Shown one piece after another: positions 56,550 through 64,000 of a stretch of 64,000 nt of DNA. Numbering within the stretch: position 1 is the first letter of the stretch; every line of letters starts with the position of its first letter. The stretch spans positions 1,426,001 to 1,490,000 of the forward strand of contig NZ_AP024881.1 in assembly GCF_024347675.1 (NCBI RefSeq). The letters run 5' to 3'. The stretch is from Vibrio ishigakensis (lineage in GTDB: Bacteria > Pseudomonadota > Gammaproteobacteria > Enterobacterales > Vibrionaceae). Below the pieces are notes generated by a model that had not been told where the DNA came from, did not search any database, and saw only the letters and a list, made by a program, of their open reading frames with translations. A program made the position numbers and the translations under genes.

Positions 56550-57212
56550 ATGAACAGTCCAATGGTTTCTCGTACTCGCTCTCAAGAGAGTGTATTACAA
56601 ACAAATAAGGTGCTTCGTAACACCTACTTCTTGTTATCTCTAACCCTGCTTTGGTCTGCTGTTGTTGCCGCTTTCTCAATGGCAATGAATCTGCCACGTC
56701 CAGGTCTAATTCTTATGCTAGTTGGCTTCTATGGCCTGCTATTCCTAACTGAAAAGAACCGTAACAACAGCATGGGTCTGGTGTTTACCTTCTTGTTCAC
56801 TGGCTTCTTAGGCTACACCACAGGCCCTATCCTAAACATGTACATTGGCGCGGGTATGGGCGATGCCATCGTTACTGCTCTTGGCGGTACAGCGCTAGCC
56901 TTCATGGGTGCGTCAGCTTACGCTCTTACTACTAAGCGTGATCTGTCTTTCCTAGGCGGTGTGCTAATGGCTGGTTTCGTGGTTCTGCTAATCGGTATGG
57001 TTGCAAACATCTTCCTACAGATGCCAATGCTTCACCTAGCAATGAGCAGCATGTTCATCCTGTTCTCAACAGGTGTAATCCTACTAACGACTCAACAGAT
57101 CGTTCGTGGTGGTGAAACTAACTACATCTCAGCAACAGTGAGCCTGTACGTTTCTATCTACAACCTGTTCATCAGCCTACTAAGCATCTTGGGTATCATG
57201 AACAACGACTAA
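56550..57212 (+). CDS. yccA: Bax inhibitor-1 family membrane protein YccA
   Basis: 220 residues from the ATG at 56550 (MNSPMVSRTRSQESVLQTNKVLRNTYF), preceded by GAGGAAA; the longer frame from 56385 is not supported. Seven hydrophobic segments. The family signature is FLFTGFLGYTTGPILNMY. In E. coli YccA binds the FtsH/HflKC protease complex and can inhibit it when the Sec translocon is jammed. yccA, tusE, acylphosphatase and rlmI are neighbours in E. coli too. Confidence 0.93.
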   Translation: MNSPMVSRTRSQESVLQTNKVLRNTYFLLSLTLLWSAVVAAFSMAMNLPRPGLILMLVGFYGLLFLTEKNRNNSMGLVFTFLFTGFLGYTTGPILNMYIGAGMGDAIVTALGGTALAFMGASAYALTTKRDLSFLGGVLMAGFVVLLIGMVANIFLQMPMLHLAMSSMFILFSTGVILLTTQQIVRGGETNYISATVSLYVSIYNLFISLLSILGIMNND

Positions 57213-57235
57213 TAGGTCGACATTCAACACCTTTA

Positions 57236-57267
57236 AAAGCTCGCACTGGTTGCGAGCTTTTTTATTT
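57236..57267 (+). terminator. Terminator after yccA
   Basis: The 10-bp perfect stem AAAGCTCGCA / TGCGAGCTTT followed by TTTTATTTTT, 23 bp past the yccA stop. Confidence 0.9.
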
Positions 57268-57307
57268 TTATCGATAATTCAATTAACTAAATCGATGAGA
57301 CATCACC

Positions 57308-57637
57308 ATGTTTGAGTATCAAGGCAAACAAATTGAAACCGACGCCGAAGGCTATCTACTGAATTACCAAGAGTGGGAAGAAGGTATGATTTCGGTACTA
57401 GCTGAAGAAGAAGGCATTGAGCTAACCGAAGCGCACCTAGAGGTTGTCCACTTTGTTCGAAACTTCTACCTAGAGTTCAACACCTCTCCTGCCGTGCGAA
57501 TGTTGGTTAAAGCAATGGAAAAAGCGCACGGTCCAGAGAAAGGCAACAGCAAGTATCTATTCAAGCTGTTCAAACAAGGCCCAGCTAAACAAGCGACTAA
57601 GCTTGCAGGCCTGCCAAAGCCAGCTAAGTGCTTATAA
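57308..57637 (+). CDS. tusE: Sulfur transfer protein TusE
   Basis: 109-residue cytoplasmic protein that accepts persulfide sulfur from TusBCD and passes it to MnmA for 2-thiouridine in tRNA. The acceptor cysteine is the penultimate residue (GLPKPAKCL), as in E. coli TusE. DsrC fold. Its 3' end overlaps the convergent acylphosphatase gene by 6 bp. Confidence 0.94.
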   Translation: MFEYQGKQIETDAEGYLLNYQEWEEGMISVLAEEEGIELTEAHLEVVHFVRNFYLEFNTSPAVRMLVKAMEKAHGPEKGNSKYLFKLFKQGPAKQATKLAGLPKPAKCL

Positions 57638-57901
57638 GATCCTAAAATCTGAATAGTGTGTAAACTGCATCGGCTCACTCTCCCAAGTGTTTACTGATGC
57701 AGTCCTTGGTCCCTGTTTCAGCCACTCTCCAAGTTGCTCTACTTGAGCCTCGGTTCCACAAGCCACAATTTCGACACTGCCATCATTCAAGTTTTTGGCA
57801 TAACCCGTTAACCCCAACTTATTCCCCTCATGGGCCGTGTGATAGCGAAACCCAACCATCTGCACTATACCTGTGACCCTGAATTTACAACAATAACTCA
57901 T
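57632..57901 (-). CDS. yccX: Acylphosphatase
   Basis: 89-residue enzyme that hydrolyses carboxyl-phosphate bonds. Catalytic Arg19 is in [12 protein letters not shown] and Asn37 in [13 protein letters not shown]. The usual VQGVGFR has Met instead of the first Gly, a small departure in the phosphate loop. Convergent with tusE and divergent from rlmI, as in E. coli. Confidence 0.92.
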   Translation of the reverse strand: MSYCCKFRVTGIVQMVGFRYHTAHEGNKLGLTGYAKNLNDGSVEIVACGTEAQVEQLGEWLKQGPRTASVNTWESEPMQFTHYSDFRIL

Positions 57902-58027
57902 AGCACATCCCTCTGTTAAACCGGTTGTGATGAGTATATACCCAAGCCGATATCCAGTTTGTGTTTAGCATTTGCTTTTGCCCTGGCCTTCACCCACAAT
58001 GTCACAAATTTTCTAATGAGATCCCAA

Positions 58028-59215
58028 ATGAGTGCATCAATTACCCTAGCCAAAGGACGTGATAAGTCCGTTCGTCGTCGTCATCCATGGATATTTTCCC
58101 GTGGTATTGAGAGCGTTAAAGGCGACCCACAACTTGGTGAGACCGTTGATGTGTTAGCTCATAATGGACAGTGGCTAGCTAAAGCGGCCTACTCTCCTAA
58201 ATCTCAAATCCGTGCTCGCGTTTGGTCTTTTACCAAACAAAACATCGATAAAGCCTTCTTCGTAAACCGTATTCAAAGCGCACAACTTCTGCGTGAGGAA
58301 TGCATTGAGCAAGGTGGTTTAACTGGCTATCGTCTTATCGCCGCAGAGTCTGATTCCATGCCGGGCGTGACTATCGATAAGTATCAAGACTATCTTGTGT
58401 GTCAGTTCCTAAGCGCAGGCGCAGAGTTCCACAAACAGAACATAGTAGATGCGCTAGTCGAGTGTTTCCCTAATTGCTCTATCTATGAGCGCTCAGACGT
58501 TGCAGTACGCAAGAAAGAAGGGCTTGAAGAAGTAACCGGTCTTTTGCATGGCTCTGAGCCAACTAAGCCGATAGTTATCGAAGAGAACGGCGTGAAAATT
58601 CAGGTGGACATTCCTAACGGACACAAAACCGGCTTCTATCTTGACCAGCGTGACAGCCGTCTGCATGCAATGAAGTATGTAAAAGACAAGCAAGTACTTA
58701 ACTGCTTTAGCTACACTGGCGGTTTTGGCTTGTACGCACAAAAAGGTGGCGCTGAGCGCGTTATCAACGTAGACGTATCTCAGCCTGCGCTCGACATTGC
58801 AAAGCAGAATGCTGAACTAAATGGTTTCACTCCAAAACAAGCGGTATTCCTAAACGCTGACGTATTTAAGATCCTGCGCGAGTACCGAGACCAGGGCACT
58901 AAATTTGATGTGGTGATCATGGATCCACCTAAGATGGTGAGCTCAAAGCAGAATCTAAACAGCGGTGCACGCGGTTATAAAGACCTTAACATGCTGGCGA
59001 TTCAAATCCTTAAACCAGGTGGCACCCTATTGACCTACTCTTGCTCTGGCCTAATGGAGAGTAACCTATTCCAGAAGATCATCGCCGACGCAGCGCTAGA
59101 TGCTGGCCGAGAGGTGAAGTTCATTGAGAGCTTTACGCAAGCTCAAGACCACGTTGTTGACAGCGCCTACCCTGAGGGCCTGTACCTGAAAGGCTTTGCA
59201 GCTAAAGTGCTATAA
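58028..59215 (+). CDS. rlmI: 23S rRNA m5C1962 methyltransferase RlmI
   Basis: 395 residues from the ATG at 58028 ([26 protein letters not shown]); the frame is open for 23 codons upstream, but homologues start here. An N-terminal PUA domain (1-75) and EEHL-like segment precede the Rossmann methyltransferase with [15 protein letters not shown] and IMDPPKMV. Catalytic Cys is in TYSCSGLM. Length is close to E. coli RlmI (396). Confidence 0.95.
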   Translation: MSASITLAKGRDKSVRRRHPWIFSRGIESVKGDPQLGETVDVLAHNGQWLAKAAYSPKSQIRARVWSFTKQNIDKAFFVNRIQSAQLLREECIEQGGLTGYRLIAAESDSMPGVTIDKYQDYLVCQFLSAGAEFHKQNIVDALVECFPNCSIYERSDVAVRKKEGLEEVTGLLHGSEPTKPIVIEENGVKIQVDIPNGHKTGFYLDQRDSRLHAMKYVKDKQVLNCFSYTGGFGLYAQKGGAERVINVDVSQPALDIAKQNAELNGFTPKQAVFLNADVFKILREYRDQGTKFDVVIMDPPKMVSSKQNLNSGARGYKDLNMLAIQILKPGGTLLTYSCSGLMESNLFQKIIADAALDAGREVKFIESFTQAQDHVVDSAYPEGLYLKGFAAKVL

Positions 59216-59220
59216 ACAAC

Positions 59221-59241
59221 AAGGCGCCCAATGGGCGTCTT
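59221..59241. terminator. Short hairpin between rlmI and the adhesin gene
   Basis: AAGGCGCCC pairs with GGGCGTCTT (one G-U pair) around AAT, followed by AGTTTT. It lies between two convergent genes only 30 bp apart and may serve both. Confidence 0.55.
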
Positions 59242-59245
59242 AGTT

Positions 59246-62200
59246 TTAGGTGTCGTTGAGATTGACTATGGTATCCAGATTATTAATGAGTTCTGAACCA
59301 GACACTCCCTCAAATTCGATAGTAACGCTCTTACTGTCCTTCTCCACAGTAATCGAAGAGGTACCCGCATTGTCTTGAACGCTGTCTTCAATATTCTGCA
59401 GTATCGCATCTATCTCATTCTGATCAGTTACATCACCAAAGATATCGCTAAGGTCTATGGTGTCACCCTCATTGATAGAGAAGTCGGTAATGGTGTCTGT
59501 TTCTGGTGAGTCAGTAAGATCCGCCTCGGTCCAGATAAAGGTATCAGCATCCGCGCCACCAGTTAGCGTATCTTCTCCTAAGCCACCAACAAGTAAATCG
59601 TTACCGGCCCCCCCAACTAGTATGTCATCTCCACCTTGACCGAACAGAATGTCATCACCTGTGCCTCCATCTAGGTCGTCGCCCTTGTCGTTCTCGGTTG
59701 ATAGATTAAATTCAGCCACATTTTCTTCGATGTATTCGAACAGATCACGAGGATAAACATTCGCCTCTAGCTCACCCAATTGCTGGGCAACGTATTTTTG
59801 AATCGCTGCAACACCTTGCTCTTCGATACCATCAAACTGAACTCCGTCACCGAATAGGATATCTTCACCACCAGCAGAGCTTATCTCGTCTTGTCCCGGC
59901 AGTAGTGATGTCTTCTTACCTAAAATCACCTCTTCGAGTTCAGATACATCGATGTTTGGCTCTACTACGCCGTCACTATCAAACTTAACCAAGGTATCTA
60001 TGTCTACTCCGCTACCGAGGCCAATCGCATCTACATTAGATATCTCATTTAAGATGGCAAAGTAGTGCTCACCTTGGCGAACTTCTTGCTCATCATTATC
60101 CCAGCGATCGGTAAATAAGAATTCCCCATTTTCTTCAGTTAAGACTCCTAAACGAACACCTGTGTACGGAGAGTATATTCTAGCCACATCACCATCATTT
60201 CGCTGTTCAACTACCAGTTGACCATTAAAATAAACATCGTCAGCATCTTCATCTATTTCGAAACCTTCAGGTAAAAGGTCCAGAAGTGAAAGTAAGCCGT
60301 CTTCTGGCGTATAGGCCATAAGAAATTGATCAGCACTTGCGTCATCAAGCTCTACTGCACGAGTCGGTTCACCGTCAGTAATAAAGAAAGTCTGATTGTT
60401 AGCTCCTGTGATGCCATTATCCACAAACCAGTCGATAGCCGTTTCAAAAGCACCTTCATAGTTAGTCGAGTTCTCTGCATTCAAAGCACTAACTGTTGTA
60501 GCAAACTGAGACTTAGCTTCTTCAGCGGAAAGTACGCTAAGATCTAATTCAACAACTATCTGGGATGTGCTAGCAAACTCTGACAACATGATTCGCACCA
60601 TGCCAGAGTTCTCTTGCACAGCAGAATCAATAATCTGATCTACAGCTGAGATAATTTCTGTCTTTGCGGTTTCAATGATGTTACGCATACTACCCGAGGT
60701 ATCTAGGATAAACGCAATGTTGTAATCCTCACCCGCGACTATCTGGAAGCCCTGCACATCACCAACAATAAGCTCGTTGGCTTCTGTGCCATCGATAACA
60801 TCATCACCAAATGAGCCTGTTTTTAGCTGATATCCTCTATCTTCGATAACTAACGGTAGTTCAACGGATTTGCTAGCTTGGTCACCATTACTCGTTTCAG
60901 TAGCGGTAGCGGTTACAGTGACGGTATACTCGCCGGATACTGGCACATTTGCTTTTAATGTCGCAATATCCAATGCAGTGATATCAACGATGCCATCTGC
61001 GCCAGCAACAACCTCTACGCCATTGCCATCTTTGATTATGGTGCCTTCAGGAAGCCCCGCCATGGTCACCACCAAGGTTTCACTACCATCGGTATCGGCT
61101 AGGCTCGCACCCAAGTCCCACAAGTCTACAAAGGTATCTTCAAAGCCTCTCGCATCCGAAGATTCAAGCACAAGGTTATCAACGATGGCACCATAGCTGT
61201 TTGCGTCAGTCGATTGCACCAACAAGCGATAGTTACCGTCCATATCAGACGGCAAAGTTATCTGAATATCTCGCTCCCATCCGTTATCTTCTGGGCGGAA
61301 TTGATACAGGGTCATCGCCTCATCCATGATTGGATTGCCTTGATCATCAAGGCGAACCCAAATCACATCGAGGTCACTATCTCCATTCTCCCAACGACGC
61401 GCTGCAACATCAAAAGTAAAGCTGTAATAGCGCCCCTCTTTTACTGAGATGTCTGTGTAGATAGAGTTATCACCATTGTCGCCCTCGATTTCGAGAATCA
61501 GGTTTGCATCACTCGCACCCGAGCGATAGATCGACTCTCTGCCAATCTCTACCTTATTGTCATCATTGGCATACCAAGTACCTAAGGTGTTATCACCCAG
61601 TACCTGACTAACATCGATATCTGAGCTCCAATCTTTATCGGCGCCAAGTAGCACCTCCGCATCTTGGAAATCAATAGACGCCTCTTTTTGCTCATTATCA
61701 ACCCACAAATTAGGTTCATCAGCAACTGCAACGATATCGATATCGAGTGTGTCGCTAACGCCAGTATCAGTAGTGTAAGTAATGGTAGGCACAGTACCTG
61801 AGAAGTTTGTAAATGGTACGAACTCATAACTACCATCGCCGTTCAGTGTGACAGTACCAATACCTGAGATATCAACAGAATCGCCAGCAACATACTCAGT
61901 GTTGTCTCCAAATACTTTGAATGTTGCTACGCTAAGCGGTCCATCCACATCAGAGTCATTGCTCAGCACACCGTTTGCTGCGCTGACAGTCAGGGTTGTA
62001 TCTTCGTTGGTCTGGTTTGAATCTGAGGCAGTAATTGTTGGGTCAGCCTGAGGGGTTACATCAATATCTAACGTATCTGATGCCCCTGTATTCGTAGTGT
62101 AAGTAATGGTTGGCACATCACCGTTGAAGTCCGCTGCAGGCACAAACTCATAGCTACCGTTGGCGTTTAGGGTAATGCTACCTATACCTGCAATAATGGC

Positions 62201-64000
62201 TGTCACCCCTGCATTGTATGTTGTGCCGTCACCTGCGACCTTAAAGGTCGCTACAGTTAGGGTGTCATCTGCATCCGAGTCATTGCTCAGAACCCCATTG
62301 GCAGCATTTACTGTCAAAGTGCTGTCTTCATTGGTTTGATTGGTGTCAGATTGAGTAACCGTCGGGTCGTTCTGAGCCACCACATCAATGTCTAGGGTAT
62401 CGCTGGCACCCGTGTTGGTGGTGTAGGTAACGGTTGGTACATCACCATTGAAATCCGCCACAGGCACAAACTCATAGCTACCGTTGGCGTTTAGGGTAAT
62501 GCTACCTATACCTGCAATAATGGCTGTCATCCCTGCATTGTATGTTGTGCCGTCACCTGCGACCTTAAAGGTCGCTACAGTTAGGGTGTCATCTGCATCC
62601 GAGTCATTGCTCAGAACCCCATTGGCAGCATTTACTGTCAAAGTGCTGTCTTCATTGGTTTGATTGGTGTCAGATTGAGTAACCGTCGGGTCGTTCTGAG
62701 CCACCACATCAATGTCTAGGGTATCGCTGGCACCCGTGTTGGTGGTGTAAGTAACTGTAGGCACGTCCCCGTTAAAGTTCGCCGCAGGTACAAACTCATA
62801 ACTGCCGTCAGCGTTTAACGTGAATTCACCTACACCGTCGATATCAGCAGTCTCGCCAAAGTTATAGGTGGTGTCATCACCTGCTACTTTGAAAGAGGCA
62901 ACCGTTAGCGTGTCATCTACATCCGAGTCGTTGCTCAATACGCCATTGACTGCATTGACAGTCAGCGTGGTGTCTTCATTGGTTTGATTGGTGTCAGATT
63001 GCGTTACCGTTGGATCGTCTTGCGCCACTACATCGATATCCAACGTATCGCTCGCACCCGTGTTGGTGGTGTAGGTAATGGTCGGCACATCACCGTTAAA
63101 GTTAACCGCAGGTACAAACTCATAACTGCCGTCAGCGTTTAACGTGAATTCACCTACACCGTCGATATCAGCTGTCTGCCCAAAGGTATAGGTGGTGTCG
63201 TCACCCGTTACTTCGAAGGTGGCAACCGTTAGTGTGTCATCAACATCCGAGTCGTTGCTCAATACGCCATTGACTGCATTGACAGTCAGCGTGGTGTCTT
63301 CATTGGTTTGATCGGTGTCAGATTGGGTAACGGTTGGGTCGTTTTGCGCCACAACATCAATGTCTAGCGTATCGCTGGCATTGGTATTAGTGGTGTAAGT
63401 AATGGTCGGAACATCACCGTTAAAGTCCGCCGCTGGCACAAACTCATAGCTGCCGTCGGCATTCAAAGTGAACTCACCCACGCCATCAATGGTGGCGGTA
63501 TCACCAAAGTTATAGGTGGTGTCATCGTCGGCCACTTTGAAGGTCGCAACGGTCAACGTGTCATCCACATCGCTGTCGTTACTCAATACACCGTTCGCAG
63601 CATCTACCGTCAGCGTGGTGTCTTCGTTAGTTTGGTTAGTATCAGAAGCCGTTACCGTTGGATCGTTTTGCGCCACAACATCAATGTCTAGCGTATCGCT
63701 GGCATTGGTATTGGTGGTGTAAGTAATGGTCGGAACGTCACCACTAAAGTCCGCCGCTGGCACAAGCTCATAGCTGCCGTCGGCATTCAAAGTGAACTCA
63801 CCCACGCCATCAATAGTGGCGGTGTCACCAAAGTTATAGGTGGTGTCATCGTCGGCCACTTTGAAGGTCGCTACGGTCAACGTGTCATCCACATCGCTGT
63901 CGTTACTTAATACACCGTTCGCAGCATCTACCGTCAGCGTGGTGTCTTCGTTAGTTTGGTTAGTATCAGAAGCCGTTACGGTTGGATCGTTTTGCGCCAC
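59246..64000 (-). CDS. Giant type-I-secreted repeat adhesin, C-terminal 1585 residues
   Basis: The frame enters from the right edge (64000 is mid-gene; the first codon is an internal GTG), so the N-terminus is missing. In order: seven 108-residue cadherin/tandem-95-type repeats with calcium-binding DSDVDDTL; a roughly 150-residue domain with [10 protein letters not shown] and LVLESSD that I cannot assign; an Ig-like segment; a von Willebrand A domain with MIDAS parts DTSGSM and ITDGEP; RTX nonapeptides ([27 protein letters not shown]); and a secretion end with DTITDF, DLSDIF. The layout is that of LapA/BpfA-type adhesins exported by a type I system. A LapG site and retention module would lie outside the window. 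Confidence 0.9.
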   Translation of the reverse strand: MAQNDPTVTASDTNQTNEDTTLTVDAANGVLSNDSDVDDTLTVATFKVADDDTTYNFGDTATIDGVGEFTLNADGSYELVPAADFSGDVPTITYTTNTNASDTLDIDVVAQNDPTVTASDTNQTNEDTTLTVDAANGVLSNDSDVDDTLTVATFKVADDDTTYNFGDTATIDGVGEFTLNADGSYEFVPAADFNGDVPTITYTTNTNASDTLDIDVVAQNDPTVTQSDTDQTNEDTTLTVNAVNGVLSNDSDVDDTLTVATFEVTGDDTTYTFGQTADIDGVGEFTLNADGSYEFVPAVNFNGDVPTITYTTNTGASDTLDIDVVAQDDPTVTQSDTNQTNEDTTLTVNAVNGVLSNDSDVDDTLTVASFKVAGDDTTYNFGETADIDGVGEFTLNADGSYEFVPAANFNGDVPTVTYTTNTGASDTLDIDVVAQNDPTVTQSDTNQTNEDSTLTVNAANGVLSNDSDADDTLTVATFKVAGDGTTYNAGMTAIIAGIGSITLNANGSYEFVPVADFNGDVPTVTYTTNTGASDTLDIDVVAQNDPTVTQSDTNQTNEDSTLTVNAANGVLSNDSDADDTLTVATFKVAGDGTTYNAGVTAIIAGIGSITLNANGSYEFVPAADFNGDVPTITYTTNTGASDTLDIDVTPQADPTITASDSNQTNEDTTLTVSAANGVLSNDSDVDGPLSVATFKVFGDNTEYVAGDSVDISGIGTVTLNGDGSYEFVPFTNFSGTVPTITYTTDTGVSDTLDIDIVAVADEPNLWVDNEQKEASIDFQDAEVLLGADKDWSSDIDVSQVLGDNTLGTWYANDDNKVEIGRESIYRSGASDANLILEIEGDNGDNSIYTDISVKEGRYYSFTFDVAARRWENGDSDLDVIWVRLDDQGNPIMDEAMTLYQFRPEDNGWERDIQITLPSDMDGNYRLLVQSTDANSYGAIVDNLVLESSDARGFEDTFVDLWDLGASLADTDGSETLVVTMAGLPEGTIIKDGNGVEVVAGADGIVDITALDIATLKANVPVSGEYTVTVTATATETSNGDQASKSVELPLVIEDRGYQLKTGSFGDDVIDGTEANELIVGDVQGFQIVAGEDYNIAFILDTSGSMRNIIETAKTEIISAVDQIIDSAVQENSGMVRIMLSEFASTSQIVVELDLSVLSAEEAKSQFATTVSALNAENSTNYEGAFETAIDWFVDNGITGANNQTFFITDGEPTRAVELDDASADQFLMAYTPEDGLLSLLDLLPEGFEIDEDADDVYFNGQLVVEQRNDGDVARIYSPYTGVRLGVLTEENGEFLFTDRWDNDEQEVRQGEHYFAILNEISNVDAIGLGSGVDIDTLVKFDSDGVVEPNIDVSELEEVILGKKTSLLPGQDEISSAGGEDILFGDGVQFDGIEEQGVAAIQKYVAQQLGELEANVYPRDLFEYIEENVAEFNLSTENDKGDDLDGGTGDDILFGQGGDDILVGGAGNDLLVGGLGEDTLTGGADADTFIWTEADLTDSPETDTITDFSINEGDTIDLSDIFGDVTDQNEIDAILQNIEDSVQDNAGTSSITVEKDSKSVTIEFEGVSGSELINNLDTIVNLNDT
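59534..59680 (-). repeat. RTX nonapeptide coding repeats
   Basis: Codons for [40 protein letters not shown] and GGADADTF in tandem. Such GGxGxDxLx repeats bind calcium outside the cell and precede type I secretion signals. Confidence 0.9.
61733..64000 (-). repeat. Seven tandem 324-bp repeats in the adhesin gene
   Basis: Exactly 7 x 324 bp (7 x 108 codons) fill this stretch up to the window edge, with unit boundaries at 62057, 62381, 62705, 63029, 63353 and 63677. The array probably continues beyond 64000. Units 5 and 6 share a block of about 280 bp (62137-62420 and 62461-62744) that differs at a single base. Confidence 0.92.

Overview
The window looks like part of chromosome 1 of a Vibrio species or a close relative (Gammaproteobacteria, Vibrionaceae). 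Gene families and gene order both fit: the fnr-uspE-ttcA and ccoNOQP blocks, the pepN-gdh-pyrD-zapC-rlmKL-uup-rmf-fabA-lonH-matP block, the msrC/proQ/prc and letAB-rsmF block, and aapJQMP. No rRNA, tRNA, insertion sequence, integrase or CRISPR array was seen.

The most important feature is that the window appears to contain the chromosome's replication terminus. A 28-bp sequence at 17313-17340 reads, on the minus strand, like a textbook XerC/XerD dif site. It lies about 350 bp from matP, which encodes the organiser of the Ter macrodomain. Three exact matches to the MatP target matS (GTGACRNYGTCAC) occur at 10180, 23049 and 31257, where about 0.015 would be expected by chance. A one-mismatch copy sits 30 bp upstream of matP itself. 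One KOPS-like octamer at 2423 points toward dif.

Layout. 1-4.2 kb: an exported protein cut by the window edge, a CobB-type sirtuin, an orphan PotD-like binding protein, a membrane protein and a DUF2987 protein. 4.2-14.3 kb (minus strand): ttcA, uspE and fnr, then the cbb3 oxidase assembly genes (TauE/SafE-like protein, ccoS, ccoI, ccoH) and the oxidase operon ccoNOQP. Together these form a low-oxygen respiration module with its regulator. 14.5-17.1 kb: a small membrane protein, a lipoprotein resembling heparin-lyase-fold polysaccharide lyases and a NimT/CynX-type transporter. 17.3-20.6 kb: dif, a DUF3634 protein, matP, lonH and fabA. 20.8-41.5 kb (all minus): rmf, a DUF3466 protein with a GlyGly-CTERM-like tail, uup, a glutaredoxin-like gene, rlmKL, zapC, pyrD, NAD-glutamate dehydrogenase, pepN, a two-repeat secreted protein, prc, proQ and msrC. 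41.7-47.1 kb: the LetA/LetB lipid-transport pair and rsmF. 47.2-51.7 kb: cvfB, a degenerate PEP-synthase C-domain protein divergent from a DAHP synthase, yajQ, and a siroheme-synthase N-domain protein with a SUMT remnant. 52.1-56.3 kb: the aapJQMP amino-acid ABC transporter. 56.5-59.2 kb: yccA, tusE, acylphosphatase and rlmI. 59.2-64.0 kb: the C-terminal 1585 residues of a giant type-I-secreted adhesin whose start lies beyond the right edge.

Most genes are conserved chromosomal housekeeping genes, and assignments rest on recognising motifs and family sequences by eye. Statements about reference sequences (E. coli dif, matS consensus, GlyGly-CTERM, E. coli gene order) are from memory. No database search was run.
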